Origin: Magnetospirillum sp902729445
GTDB lineage: Bacteria; Pseudomonadota; Alphaproteobacteria; Rhodospirillales; Magnetospirillaceae
Reading direction: 5' to 3'
DNA: 64,000 bases
NCBI RefSeq assembly: GCF_902729445.1
Contig: NZ_CACVCE010000006.1
Coordinates: 1 to 64,000, forward strand
The notes under the pieces are model-generated. The model saw only the letters and a program-made list of their open reading frames with translations, was not told the DNA's origin and did not search any database. Of this stretch, positions 24,466 through 33,509 are shown piece by piece (position 1 is the first letter of the stretch; every line of letters starts with the position of its first letter). The position numbers were made by a program, and so were the translations under genes.

Positions 24466-25236
24466 ATGCTGATCGAAAAGGAGCTAAGGGCCGACGGCCT
24501 CTCCGTTGATGCGGTTCTGCACTACGCTGATGCTCGTGGTGCCGCATCCCGCCGCAATATCACCGTCCGCCGCATCTTCATTGAAGATGGCGACCTTCAC
24601 TTCGACGCTTATTGCCATTTGCGGCGGGCGCCTCGGACGTTTGTCGGCAGGAACGTCATTGATCTCGTTGCCCCGGAAACCGGAGAGATTCTGAGCGCTC
24701 TTGAATTTGCTGCGCAGGCACTTCGAGTGTCGCGACAACAACTCGGTGAAATGGTCACAGCCAGACGCGCAAAGCGTCCGCGCACCAGTGAGATTGATAT
24801 CAAGTGGGATGGGCACGGCTACATTGACGGGTGGGAGTTTGGTGTGCCTGATTGCTTCAAGTTGGCTCTCGACATCGAACTGACCACTTATGTCGAGACC
24901 GTGAAGCTCGCTGACGGACGCTCGCAAAAGAACTACCGGCAAGAATGGACGCGAGGTGCACCACCGTTGCTTCAATTTAGCGCGGGCGACATATTTTACG
25001 CCCCACCGGAAGTGCGTCGCATCCTCTGGGGTGACGCGCTAAAGATCGTCCGCCGTTGCGTTCAGATTTCCGAAGCCAAGCCAGATGCAATGGATGAATA
25101 TGACCCTACGGTTACGCTGCCAGGAGAAGTGACCTTTCTGCTACTCGAATACAAAGGTGGGGAAATCGTTCGAGAGGGATTCCGGACCTTAAGCCAAAAG
25201 GCGTTTTACGACTATCTTAGAACTGGCGATGTTTAG
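24466..25236 (+). CDS. WYL-like domain protein
   Basis: 256-aa protein of accessory DNA beyond the island border. The N-terminal part (LHYADARGAASRRNITVRRIFIEDGDLHFDAYCHLRRAPRTFVGRNVIDL) fits the WYL pattern of ligand-sensing regulators found in defence contexts. The C-terminal half (WDGHGYIDGWEFGVPDCFKLALDIELTTYVETVKL) is unrecognised. No HTH is visible. ATG 24466 is chosen near the start of similarity; frames open from 24358 have no better ribosome site, so the start is uncertain. Confidence 0.65.
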   Translation: MLIEKELRADGLSVDAVLHYADARGAASRRNITVRRIFIEDGDLHFDAYCHLRRAPRTFVGRNVIDLVAPETGEILSALEFAAQALRVSRQQLGEMVTARRAKRPRTSEIDIKWDGHGYIDGWEFGVPDCFKLALDIELTTYVETVKLADGRSQKNYRQEWTRGAPPLLQFSAGDIFYAPPEVRRILWGDALKIVRRCVQISEAKPDAMDEYDPTVTLPGEVTFLLLEYKGGEIVREGFRTLSQKAFYDYLRTGDV

Positions 25237-25319
25237 CGCCGCTCTATAGTCCCCGCCCAGCGCCCCGGGTCGGCACTGTGCCCTTGCCCGGCGCACCTCG
25301 GTATGCTCGACGCCTCACC

Positions 25320-25508
25320 ATGCCGCCTGACGACCTCGTCGCACTTATGACGAAAAATCCGACCCTATCGCATGCCTATGCCGTCGCCATCGTTCAGGAG
25401 TGGTGCGCCAAGATGGGGGCTGGGGCAAATGACGTGCAGAAGGGTGGCGAGGGCGATCGCAATCACACGCCCATCAAGTACCCATCAAGTACGGCGGCGG
25501 CGCGCTAA
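25320..25508 (+). CDS. Possible small hypothetical protein
   Basis: 62 codons (MPPDDLVALMTKNPTLSHAYAVAIVQEWCAKMG...). The first 38 residues look protein-like; the end runs into the duplicated CCCATCAAGTA units. No clear ribosome site. This lies in an otherwise gene-free gap (25237-25586) and could be the remnant of a longer gene. Confidence 0.3.
   Translation: MPPDDLVALMTKNPTLSHAYAVAIVQEWCAKMGAGANDVQKGGEGDRNHTPIKYPSSTAAAR
25470..25492 (+). repeat. Tandem CCCATCAAGTA units, copy 1
   Basis: A 23-bp sequence made of two tandem 11-bp CCCATCAAGTA units plus C, present again unchanged at 25572-25594. Confidence 0.75.
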
Positions 25509-25571
25509 CCAACTGATAGGACACAACCTATTTTTCCGGAGAGCTGCGGCCCAACAGGTGGGAAAGGGCTT

Positions 25572-25594
25572 CCCATCAAGTACCCATCAAGTAC
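25572..25594 (+). repeat. Tandem CCCATCAAGTA units, copy 2
   Basis: Same 23 bp as 25470-25492, here overlapping the last codons of the AlbA_2-type gene on the minus strand. Confidence 0.75.
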
Positions 25595-27065
25595 CCGGAT
25601 GGCGCGCCCAGAACGGGATATAGCGCATCAGCTTGGGCGCGGCGTTCTCGTCATAGGGCAGGACGAGGCCGGAAACGACGGCTTCCCGGATGAACCGGGA
25701 GGCCGTGGACATGTTCTGCTTCTCGATGCCGAAGCGCTCCCGGATTGTCGCGTTGGTCATGGCCTCCTGGCTGACGTATTTCAGGCAGGCGTGCAGGTAG
25801 CAGGCCCTGATCCGGTCGTCCTTATCCATCTGGGTAAGAGGACTGTGGGCCTGGAGGATCGCGCTGGTGTTGTCGCCGCTGATGGCGAACAACGGCGCCG
25901 GCAACTGATAGAGCTCCGTCTGGAACACCACCTTGTCCACGCCGCTGCCGCGCTCCTCGCAGACGCCGAAGCGCCGCATGAGGCCGGCCAACTGCTCGTT
26001 GCGTGAGCGCGGCGGAGTGTCGAGGAAGCGGTCAGGTGACACCAGCGGCTTGCCGGGATTGGTGATCTCCAGCCGGTTGTCGAATATCTCGACCATCGGC
26101 CCGGCGCCGGTGATGGACAGGTCCTGATGGATGAGGGCGTTGGCGACCAACTCGCGGACGGCCAGTTCGGGATACATGGGAACAGTCCTGCGGAGAGCGC
26201 TGCCGATCACCTCGTTGGTCGGCATCAGGCCGTTGACGAAGGAGACAAGCCCCTCGAAGCCGTTGGCATAGCCCTTGGTCCCCACCTGCTCCTTGATGGT
26301 CTCGACCCGACTGTTGCCCTTGTAGTGAATGACGCGCACCGCCTTACGGCCAAGGCTGGGGAATTCGCCCAGCTTCTTGGCCAGCAGCAGGGCGCCGAGA
26401 TTGGTGATGGTCCAGCGGCCGTTGGCGCTCCGCACGATCAGCCGCTCGCCGGCCAGAGCGTCGAGGAAGCCGGCTCGCCCCTCGGGCAGCGGCAGGTTCA
26501 GCAGATCAAAATAGGCGGGATAGTCGAGCAGACGAAGGACGTCGTCGTCCCCGACATTCTCCATGGCCGGCTGAAGCTCGAAGGGGGTGTCGTCAAAGGC
26601 GCGCCACAGGACGCGGGCCTTCTCCGGCTGCTCCTTGAGGTTCTTGGTGTAGGAGCCGACCCGGATGAACGCCTGGCCCTGGAAATGGGTTGGCTGACTG
26701 ATGGCGCGGGGGATGGTCAGCACCACCACCCGGCGGCCGTCTACTTGGCCGGTCGAGATGACGAAATGGAGGCGCGGCTGCAACAGCTTGTTTAGCCATC
26801 CCTCAAGCACCTCGTTGCCCTTGCTCGTCTTGACGGGGTCGAACTCGGTGCCGACGATCTCGTGGGTGCCGTTCTCGATGCCCCAGACCAGGTAGCCTTC
26901 CTTCTGGCCGGCCAGGGCGGCGGAGTTGGAGATGGCTGAGATGTACTCGCCGATTTCCTCGGGGTTCGCCTTGTTCTGCTTGAACTCGACCCACTCGATT
27001 TCAGCGGGCAGATCGCGCAGCCCTCGAATCAGGTCGGTCAGTTGCTCGTCGGTCAGGCGCGACAT
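25587..27065 (-). CDS. AlbA_2/Schlafen-type ATP-binding protein
   Basis: About 492-aa protein of the family often labelled ATP-dependent DNA helicase-like or transcriptional regulator with a Schlafen AlbA_2 domain. N-terminal AlbA_2 (EWVEFKQNKANPEEIGEYIS, GYLVWGIENGTHEIVGTEFD), a middle region, then the HATPase_c_4-like C-terminal region (AVRELVANALIHQDLSITG, VEIFDNRLEITNPGKP) with the ERGSGVDKV segment and a terminal winged-helix-like part. ATG 27065 (MSRLTDEQL) is preferred over GTG 27098. It probably belongs to accessory or defence DNA; no partner gene is clear. Confidence 0.85.
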   Translation of the reverse strand: MSRLTDEQLTDLIRGLRDLPAEIEWVEFKQNKANPEEIGEYISAISNSAALAGQKEGYLVWGIENGTHEIVGTEFDPVKTSKGNEVLEGWLNKLLQPRLHFVISTGQVDGRRVVVLTIPRAISQPTHFQGQAFIRVGSYTKNLKEQPEKARVLWRAFDDTPFELQPAMENVGDDDVLRLLDYPAYFDLLNLPLPEGRAGFLDALAGERLIVRSANGRWTITNLGALLLAKKLGEFPSLGRKAVRVIHYKGNSRVETIKEQVGTKGYANGFEGLVSFVNGLMPTNEVIGSALRRTVPMYPELAVRELVANALIHQDLSITGAGPMVEIFDNRLEITNPGKPLVSPDRFLDTPPRSRNEQLAGLMRRFGVCEERGSGVDKVVFQTELYQLPAPLFAISGDNTSAILQAHSPLTQMDKDDRIRACYLHACLKYVSQEAMTNATIRERFGIEKQNMSTASRFIREAVVSGLVLPYDENAAPKLMRYIPFWARHPGT

Positions 27066-27146
27066 CGGGTTCGTGTCCGGTGTGATGGTCGGCGCCACAC
27101 GGCGCGCGGTCGATCTTACATGGAGACGGTGAGAGACACTACAGCC

Positions 27147-27350
27147 CTACTTCCCCGATCTCCTCGGCGCCCTCGGCCCCCGCCACAAGGTTGGGTTCGA
27201 ATATTCGCGGACATGGAGAATCGGCTCCTTGCCGGAGTGGATGGACGCTTGGCCGGCGGTGTCGACCTGTGTCTCCACGTCGAACTGGCGCTCCAGTATC
27301 TGGGTGGTGCCGTCGAAGGCGGTGGCAAATTGGTTCGCCGACTTGCTCAT
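27147..27350 (-). CDS. Small hypothetical protein or gene fragment
   Basis: 67 codons from ATG 27350 (MSKSANQFATAFDGTTQILERQFDVETQVDTAGQASIHS). The composition is protein-like up to about residue 56 and Arg/Pro-rich after that. This could be a truncated 5' end of a longer gene cut when the neighbouring accessory DNA arrived. Unrecognised. Confidence 0.4.
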   Translation of the reverse strand: MSKSANQFATAFDGTTQILERQFDVETQVDTAGQASIHSGKEPILHVREYSNPTLWRGPRAPRRSGK

Positions 27351-27400
27351 CCGTCCCCTCGCCCAGGCCCAACAACGTGGCGTGCGAGGTCCGCCCCGGC

Positions 27401-28096
27401 TCAGCCCAGCCCGGCCAGCTTCAGCATCGGCACCAGGGCCGGCAGCAGGGTCTGGCGGTTCTGCTTCAGGAAATCCGCCAGGGCGGCGGCGGCGACGATC
27501 GCCACCCGCGCGTATTCGTCGGTGGCCAGCGCCCCATAGGCCGCCCGCACGGCCGCGCCCGACAGCGGCGTGTGCAGGCGGAACACGATGTCGAGCACGC
27601 CGCTGGGCAGATCCTCGACCAGACCGCATGCCTCGACGGCGGTGATGTCGGCGGGGCCGATGCCCAATTCCTCGTGCAATTCATCCAGCACCTGGCGGCG
27701 GGGGTCGGGCTGGGCCAGGCCGCCGGCCGGGGCGGCTTCCCACAGGCCGGGATCGGTGGCGACGTCGATGCCCCTTTGCCCCAGCACCAGGCCATCGGCG
27801 CACAGCAGCAGCCCGGTCACCCCCAGGGGGCGGAAGGTCAGCCCGTCACCGACCAGGTCGGGGGCCAGGCGCCGCGCCAGGACATGGCGATAGTCCGATC
27901 GCTGAATGCGCAAGACATCAAGGCCCGCCGATTCCAGCCCATAGACCGGCCCATTGGTCAGGCGGTCGCCGCGCTTCGTCTTCTCGGCCTGCCAGATGGC
28001 GGCAATGCGTTCCGCCAGGGCCGGCGGCGATGACCAGGCTGGGCCGACCTCAAGCCGGAAGCCAGGGTTCAGCGGATGGCTCACCACCTGCTCCAT
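27401..28096 (-). CDS. Nudix hydrolase family protein
   Basis: 231-aa protein. The Nudix-box region reads GGLAQPDPRRQVLDELHEELGIG, close to the GX5EX7REUXEEXGU pattern but with the first Glu and the Arg-Glu pair altered (LDELHEELGIG is kept). Hydrolysis may still occur, but the substrate is unknown. The start lies 6 bp beyond the formyltransferase-like gene stop, indicating an operon. Confidence 0.8.
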   Translation of the reverse strand: MEQVVSHPLNPGFRLEVGPAWSSPPALAERIAAIWQAEKTKRGDRLTNGPVYGLESAGLDVLRIQRSDYRHVLARRLAPDLVGDGLTFRPLGVTGLLLCADGLVLGQRGIDVATDPGLWEAAPAGGLAQPDPRRQVLDELHEELGIGPADITAVEACGLVEDLPSGVLDIVFRLHTPLSGAAVRAAYGALATDEYARVAIVAAAALADFLKQNRQTLLPALVPMLKLAGLG

Positions 28097-28102
28097 GGCC
28101 GG

Positions 28103-28735
28103 CTAGGCCGCCACCGAGGCGATGGCCAGCCGGGCCAGCGGGGCGTAAAGCGGCAACAGCCGCTCCTTGACCTGTTCGGCATATTCGGCGGCCGACAGGG
28201 TCGGCGGGCAGGGGGCGATATCCATCCACACGGTGGCCGCGACCCGGCCGGCATCGACCTCTTCCACCATGTGGTGGGCGGTGATGGCGACGCGGGCCTC
28301 GCCGGCCTCGATGGCCCGGCGCACCGGCTCGGCCCCGGCATAGTCCGGCAGGGCGCCGCGATGCAGGTTGATGGCAAAGCGGGCCTGGGCCAGCATCGCC
28401 GCGGTCAGGATCGAGCGCCACGACAGCACCAGCAGCAGATCGGCCCGGTGCTCGGGCAGCATCTGGTCCAGGCCTTTCGCCTGGGCGACGTCCAGACAGT
28501 GCAGGGGCACCCCTCCAGCGGCGCAGAGGGCCTGGTAGCGGGCCAGTTCCGGGCGCGGGCCGCCCCCTTCCTTCCTGGGCAGATTGGGGTGGGTGTAGAC
28601 CGCCGCCAGCTCGACCAGCGGATTGTCGATCAGGACATCTTGCAGGACCCGCAATCCCGGCTCTCGTCCCAACAAGGCGACGGTGCGCAGCTTCTTCAAC
28701 GATGTGGTCCAGTCCTGTCCGCGAGCATGTTTCAT
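28103..28735 (-). CDS. Formyltransferase family protein (Fmt-like)
   Basis: 210-aa protein with the formyl-transferase N-domain fold: VALLGREPGLRVLQDVL, a DLLLVLSWRSIL segment and the catalytic-type INLHRGALPDYAGAEPVRRAIEAGE loop followed by ITAHHMVEEVDAGRV. It lacks the C-terminal OB domain of methionyl-tRNA formyltransferase, so it more likely formylates another amine such as a sugar or amino acid. The start is ATG 28735. Confidence 0.85.
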   Translation of the reverse strand: MKHARGQDWTTSLKKLRTVALLGREPGLRVLQDVLIDNPLVELAAVYTHPNLPRKEGGGPRPELARYQALCAAGGVPLHCLDVAQAKGLDQMLPEHRADLLLVLSWRSILTAAMLAQARFAINLHRGALPDYAGAEPVRRAIEAGEARVAITAHHMVEEVDAGRVAATVWMDIAPCPPTLSAAEYAEQVKERLLPLYAPLARLAIASVAA

Positions 28736-28840
28736 TTTTCGACGAAACCGCGCCCGGTTCAATCGGCGAAATCCAGCTTTGACGGCCGAAACAGGCAAGA
28801 TATCATCGGCAGCGATAAATAAGACCCCTGGAGGCCGAGA

Positions 28841-29194
28841 ATGAAGTCCCTTGCCGCCGTCACCGCCCTTGTCGCCCTGTCCATCGCCTTGCCGGCGGCC
28901 GCTCAGGACGCGGCGGCGGTCAAGAAGTGCCTGGCCTGCCACACCTTCGAAAGCGGCGGCGCCAAGAAGGTCGGCCCCAATCTGTTCGGCGTCTTCGGAC
29001 GCGAGGCCTCGGTCCCCGAACTGGCCGGCAAGGGCGTGGTGTGGAACGAAGCGGCCCTGATGGAATATCTGGAAAATCCGTCGGCCTTCGTGGCGGCCAA
29101 GACCGGCGGCGCGGCCAAGAGCAAGATGGCCCTGCTGATCAAGGACGAGGCCGAGCGCAAGGCGGCCATCGCCTATCTCAAGACCCTGAAGTAG
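28841..29194 (+). CDS. Class I c-type cytochrome
   Basis: 117-aa periplasmic electron carrier. Signal peptide MKSLAAVTALVALSIALPAAAQ, one haem site KKCLACHTF, and the distal Met probably in SKMALLIKDEAER. GGAGGCCGAGA precedes the ATG. The last 17 bp overlap the 3' end of convergent rsmB. Confidence 0.93.
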   Translation: MKSLAAVTALVALSIALPAAAQDAAAVKKCLACHTFESGGAKKVGPNLFGVFGREASVPELAGKGVVWNEAALMEYLENPSAFVAAKTGGAAKSKMALLIKDEAERKAAIAYLKTLK

Positions 29195-30485
29195 GTCCAA
29201 CCCGTTCCAGCACGGCGGCGAAGAATCCGTCGGTGCCGTGCGAGAACGGGGACAGCCGCAGAGTGGGCTGGTCGACCGGGCATTCGGTGCCGACCAGTTC
29301 GGACCACAGGCCGGGCACGGGCACCAGCTTGAAATCCGGGTGGCTGTCCAGGAAGGCCTCGATTTGGCTTTCGTTCTCGTCGGGCAGGATCGAGCAGGTG
29401 GCATAGATCAGCCGCCCGCCGGCCTTCACCAATCGCGCGGCGCTGGCCAGGATCACCCTTTGGCTGTCCACCAGTTCGGCCAGATCGGTGGTGGTCAGGT
29501 TCCACTTGGCGTCGGGGTTGCGCCGCCAGGTGCCGGTGCCGGTGCAGGGCGCATCGACCAGCACGCGGTCGTAGGACCCGGCCGAGCGCTTGATCCATTT
29601 GTCGGCGGCGCCCGAAATCACCCGGCGGGTGACGTTGTGCACGCCGGCCCGGCGCAAGCGGTCGGCCGCCTTGTCGACCCGCCATTCGGCGACGTCGCAG
29701 GCGACCAGCCGGCCCTTGTTTTCCATCTGGGCGGCGATCGCCAGGGTCTTGCCGCCGGCGCCGGCGCAATAATCGCACACCGCCATGCCCGGTCGGGCAT
29801 CGGTCAGCAGCGCCACCAATTGCGAGCCCTCGTCCTGGATCTCGACCAGGCCGGTGCGCCACGCCTGCAACTGCACCATCGGCGCCCGCGCGGTCAGGCG
29901 CAGGCCCAGCGGCGACCAGCGGGTGGGTTCGGCCTTGATTTGCTCGGCGGCCAGGCTGGCGATGGCCGCGCCCCGGTCGCCCTTCAGGCTGTTGACCCGC
30001 AAATCCAGCGGCGCCTCGTCGCGCATGGTGCCGACCTGGGCGGCCAGATCGCTGCCCCACAGCGCTTCCAATTTCGGCGTCAGCCATTCGGGGAACTCGC
30101 CCCTGACCCAGGCCGGCTGGTCGCGGTGGAACAGGTCGCAGCCCTTCAGGCGCTCCATCAGGCGCTTTTCCTCGCGGCCGGGCGGCGGCGCCGAATGGGC
30201 ACCCTGGAACAGCGCGGGCTCCAGGCTTTGGCCCTCGAAGGCCAGGTCGGCCAGCACGCGGGCGCGGGCCTCGGCCGGATGCTCCAGGCGCTCCAGCCAC
30301 CAATCGATGCGGGCCTTGCGGCGCAGCACCCGCCAGACCGTGTCGGCGACGGCGCGGCGATCCTTGGCGCCGATATAGCGGCGGTTCTTGAAGAAGAACG
30401 ACGCCACCTGGTCGGCGGGCCGGGTCTCGGATTCGATGGTGGCCAGCAGCTCGATGGCGGCGGCGATACGGGCTGCTGGTGTCAC
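29178..30485 (-). CDS. rsmB: RsmB/NOP-family rRNA cytosine-C5 methyltransferase
   Basis: 435-aa RNA m5C methyltransferase. The N-terminal NusB-like RNA-binding domain is shortened (FFFKNRRYIGAKDRRAVADTVWRVLR). The catalytic domain has the SAM motif CDYCAGAGGKTLAIAA, VLVDAPCTGTGTWRRNPD (PC motif Cys) and the catalytic YATCSILPDENESQI. RsmB itself acts on C967 of 16S rRNA; assignment to RsmB rather than another NOP member is probable, not certain. It ends 6 bp downstream of guaB. Confidence 0.88.
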   Translation of the reverse strand: MTPAARIAAAIELLATIESETRPADQVASFFFKNRRYIGAKDRRAVADTVWRVLRRKARIDWWLERLEHPAEARARVLADLAFEGQSLEPALFQGAHSAPPPGREEKRLMERLKGCDLFHRDQPAWVRGEFPEWLTPKLEALWGSDLAAQVGTMRDEAPLDLRVNSLKGDRGAAIASLAAEQIKAEPTRWSPLGLRLTARAPMVQLQAWRTGLVEIQDEGSQLVALLTDARPGMAVCDYCAGAGGKTLAIAAQMENKGRLVACDVAEWRVDKAADRLRRAGVHNVTRRVISGAADKWIKRSAGSYDRVLVDAPCTGTGTWRRNPDAKWNLTTTDLAELVDSQRVILASAARLVKAGGRLIYATCSILPDENESQIEAFLDSHPDFKLVPVPGLWSELVGTECPVDQPTLRLSPFSHGTDGFFAAVLERVGPTSGS

Positions 30486-30491
30486 CTGCCG

Positions 30492-31952
30492 CTACTCGCT
30501 TTTATAGTTCGGCGCTTCCTTGGTGATCGACACGTCGTGGACGTGGCTTTCACGCAGGCCCGCCGAGGTGATGCGGCGGAAGGTGCAGCGGGTCTGCATT
30601 TCCGGGATGGTACGGTTGCCGGTATAGCCCATGCCGGCGCGCAGGCCGCCCACCATCTGGTGGATGACCGTGCCGACCGGACCCTTATAGGGAACGCGGC
30701 CTTCGACGCCTTCGGGGACCAGCTTCAGCTTGTCGTTGACGTCGGCCTGGAAATAGCGGTCGGCCGAGCCGCGCGCCATCGCCCCGATCGAGCCCATGCC
30801 GCGATAGGATTTGTACGACCGGCCCTGGAACAGGAACACCTCGCCCGGGCTTTCCTCGGTGCCGGCGAACAAGGACCCGATCATCACGCAATCGGCCCCG
30901 GCGGCGATGGCCTTCGAGATGTCGCCGGAATATTTGATGCCGCCGTCGGCGATCAGGCAGATGCCGGCCTTGCGGGTGACTTCGGCCACTTCCATCACCG
31001 CCGACAATTGCGGCACGCCGACGCCGGCGACCATGCGGGTGGTGCAGATGGTGCCCGGCCCGATGCCGACCTTGACGGCGTCGGCGCCGGCATCGGCCAG
31101 GGCCTGGGCGGCGGCGGCGGTGGCGATGTTGCCGCCGATCACCTGGGCGCGGTCGGACAGGCGCTTGATCTGGCGGACGGTGTCGATGACGCCCTTGGAA
31201 TGGCCGTGGGCGGTATCGACGACGATGACGTCGACCTCGGCCTCCAGCAGGGCCTGGGCGCGCTTGATGCCATCGGGGCCGACGCCGGTGGCGGCGGCGA
31301 CGCGCAGGCGGCCCTGTTCGTCCTTACAGGCATCAGGGTGGGCCTGGGCCTTCTCGATGTCCTTGACGGTGACCAGGCCGGTGCAGCGATACTCGCCATC
31401 GACCACCAGCAGCTTCTCGATGCGGTGCTGGTGCAGCAGGCGCTTGGCCTCGGTCTTATCGACGCCCTCGCGCACGGTGATCAAGGTGTCCTTGGTCATC
31501 AGCTCGGCGACCGGCTGATGAACGTCCGAGGCGAAGCGGACGTCGCGGTTGGTCAGAATGCCGACCAGGCGGCGCGTGCCGCGCTCGACCACCGGGATAC
31601 CGGAAATCTTGAAGTCGGCCATCAGCTTCAGCGCTTCGGCCAGCGGCTGGTCGGGGTGAATGGTCACCGGATTGACCACCATGCCCGACTCGAACTTCTT
31701 GACCATGCGGACTTCCGAGGCCTGGGCCTGGATGTCGAGATTCTTGTGGATCACGCCGACGCCGCCGGCCTGGGCCAGGGCGATGGCCAGGCGCGATTCG
31801 GTGACGGTGTCCATGGCCGCCGACACCAGCGGGATGCCCAGCTCGATCGAGCGGGTCAAGCGGGTGCGGGTGTCAACCTGCGTGGGAAGAACGTCTGATT
31901 CCGCCGGAACCAGCAGAACATCGTCGAACGTCAAAGCTTCCTTGATTTCCAT
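30492..31952 (-). CDS. guaB: Inosine-5'-monophosphate dehydrogenase
   Basis: 486 aa; oxidises IMP to XMP in guanine nucleotide synthesis. TIM-barrel core with LTFDDVLLVPAESDVLPTQVDTRTRL start, an inserted CBS pair (about residues 95-205), the active-site Cys loop GIGPGTICTTRMVAG, and the flap RYFQ/GVEGRVPYKG. Full length, normal start, followed at 6 bp by rsmB on the same strand. Confidence 0.97.
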   Translation of the reverse strand: MEIKEALTFDDVLLVPAESDVLPTQVDTRTRLTRSIELGIPLVSAAMDTVTESRLAIALAQAGGVGVIHKNLDIQAQASEVRMVKKFESGMVVNPVTIHPDQPLAEALKLMADFKISGIPVVERGTRRLVGILTNRDVRFASDVHQPVAELMTKDTLITVREGVDKTEAKRLLHQHRIEKLLVVDGEYRCTGLVTVKDIEKAQAHPDACKDEQGRLRVAAATGVGPDGIKRAQALLEAEVDVIVVDTAHGHSKGVIDTVRQIKRLSDRAQVIGGNIATAAAAQALADAGADAVKVGIGPGTICTTRMVAGVGVPQLSAVMEVAEVTRKAGICLIADGGIKYSGDISKAIAAGADCVMIGSLFAGTEESPGEVFLFQGRSYKSYRGMGSIGAMARGSADRYFQADVNDKLKLVPEGVEGRVPYKGPVGTVIHQMVGGLRAGMGYTGNRTIPEMQTRCTFRRITSAGLRESHVHDVSITKEAPNYKSE

Positions 31953-32092
31953 GTCACCTCCGGCCGGCGCGTGAAACCGCTCTAATAGCAGCTATGCCCT
32001 CGGGTGTGCAACGGAGTACCCCCCTGTGCGTGGCATCTGTGCTATGCTTTTTGGCAAGAGCGCACGTTCAACGCTCGCGAGGGGAGGTTGCC

Positions 32093-32434
32093 ATGCGTTC
32101 CTCCGATACCTGGGTGTGTGTGGCCGACGGTTCGCGCGCATCCTTCTTCCGCTGCGATGGGCCCCGGCACGATCTGGAGCCGGTGATGGGCTACGGCGTT
32201 CCCGCCGACGGCCGCCCATTCCTGGGCCGGGTCGCCGGCCAGTTGGACCGCGCCGCCCGCACCCGTTTGTTCGAGCATCTGGTGCTGGTCGGCCCCCAAT
32301 CTGTGCTGTCGGCCCTTCAAGGGCAGATGACGCCCGACACCAGGCAATTGGTGGTGGGCGAGGTCGATCGCGATTTGATAAGGACCACACCGCGCGAATT
32401 GACCACCTGCCTGCGCGACTGGCTGCCGCATTAG
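32093..32434 (+). CDS. Host-attachment-protein family (short form)
   Basis: 113-aa protein; ATG 32093 is chosen for the GGGGAGGTTGCC leader. The start VCVADGSRASFFRCDGPRHDLEPV and the end LVGPQSVLSALQGQMTPDTRQLVVGEVDRDLIRTTPRELTTCL fit the 'protein required for attachment to host cells' family (PF10116), which is related to eRF1/Baeyer-type RNase folds. About 30 residues shorter than usual, with the middle reduced. The role in free-living bacteria is unknown. Confidence 0.75.
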   Translation: MRSSDTWVCVADGSRASFFRCDGPRHDLEPVMGYGVPADGRPFLGRVAGQLDRAARTRLFEHLVLVGPQSVLSALQGQMTPDTRQLVVGEVDRDLIRTTPRELTTCLRDWLPH

Positions 32435-32550
32435 GCGCGAAGCGCGGCCCGTGCCGGGCTGCTCAGTCGCCGCTCGGGCTTTTTCTACCACCGCCTTAAG
32501 CCCGGCGGCGTTTGAGCCGGCCCGGCACGGGCATGCGCCCCGCGCCTAAT
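32430..32550. repeat. Long imperfect palindrome between convergent genes
   Basis: Arms of about 52 bp (32430-32481 and 32498-32550) pair with only a few mismatches around a short T-rich centre. It lies between two convergent stops and overlaps the TAG of the left gene. A related sequence occurs at 59918-59956, also between convergent genes, so this is a dispersed element that may serve as a bidirectional terminator. Confidence 0.8.
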
Positions 32551-32556
32551 CCGCGC

Positions 32557-33387
32557 TCACCCTGACTTCTGCAGCAGGCGGGCGATTTCGACGAAGAACG
32601 GTCCCAGCAATTTGTCGGGAGCCAGGTTCCAGCGCCGGGTGAAGGCGCGGATACGGTCGGATGCAAACGTGTCCAGCTTGAGGCTGGCGTAAAGCGCGTC
32701 GAACAGCCGGCCCATATGGCCTTCGGTGAAGGCGAACTTGGCGCGCTCTTCCGCCTTCAGGGCGACGAACGAGGTCGAGCCGGTCGAGACCGCACTGGGA
32801 TTGGCGTTCAGCACCACCAGGAACCAGTCGCGGCGAGCGTCGAAGCGGGTGAAGCTTTTGGTGACCAGCACCAGCACCTGTTCCAGGATCAATCCGGCCT
32901 CGGGGTCCTCGTGCAGGGCGTCCCAGGCGACCATGCCGTCATCGCCGCGATGGGCGGTGGCCAGCGCCTTGGCTCGCTGGCGCAGTTGCTCGTGCGCCTC
33001 TTCACCGATCATCATGCGCACCGCCGACAGGAATTGCGGCAGCCGCTTGCGCTCGATTCCCGACGGCGTGTCCAGCAGGGCGGCGATCGGGTGCACCACC
33101 ATGCGGCCCAGCGGGTCGCGGCGCTGCCGCTCGATGGCGATGCGGTTGAAGACGTCCTCGCAGGTCCGGGTCTGCTGGTAATAGACCGTCGCCAGCGGGC
33201 CGCCGGCTCCCAGGATCGCCTGGGCGATCCGTTCGACGTCGGCCACCGCCACCTGGCCGTCGATGGCGATTTCGCGCACCAGATCAAGCAGGGCCCGCAC
33301 GGCGACCCCGCTGACATGGCGGCAATGTTGGCCTTCGGGGGCTTCCGGCCCTTTCGGCTCGTCTTCGGTTTCGGCTTCCTCGGCCAC
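32557..33387 (-). CDS. Conserved-looking hypothetical protein
   Basis: 276-aa soluble, mostly helical protein with an acidic N-terminus (AEEAETEDEPKGPEAPEG) and helices such as HVSGVAVRALLDLVREIAIDG and DRIRAFTRRWNLAPDKLLGPFF. No family recognised. The start is a GTG at 33387, the first possible start giving full composition; no strong ribosome site. Confidence 0.7.
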   Translation of the reverse strand: MAEEAETEDEPKGPEAPEGQHCRHVSGVAVRALLDLVREIAIDGQVAVADVERIAQAILGAGGPLATVYYQQTRTCEDVFNRIAIERQRRDPLGRMVVHPIAALLDTPSGIERKRLPQFLSAVRMMIGEEAHEQLRQRAKALATAHRGDDGMVAWDALHEDPEAGLILEQVLVLVTKSFTRFDARRDWFLVVLNANPSAVSTGSTSFVALKAEERAKFAFTEGHMGRLFDALYASLKLDTFASDRIRAFTRRWNLAPDKLLGPFFVEIARLLQKSG

Positions 33388-33509
33388 GGGCGGCGATCCA
33401 GAGAGAACTTGCGCACAAGCCTACTCTGGGCCGGTGCGCGGCGGAAGTGCCAAAACGCGAAGGGCCGGCCCCCTGGCGGAGGCCGGCCCCGGACTTCTGC
33501 GACGCAGGT

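Noticed and set aside
29238..31898. An 886-codon open frame on the + strand
   Set aside because: It lies antisense to rsmB and guaB and arises from their GC-rich codon pattern; no ribosome site and no family-like sequence.
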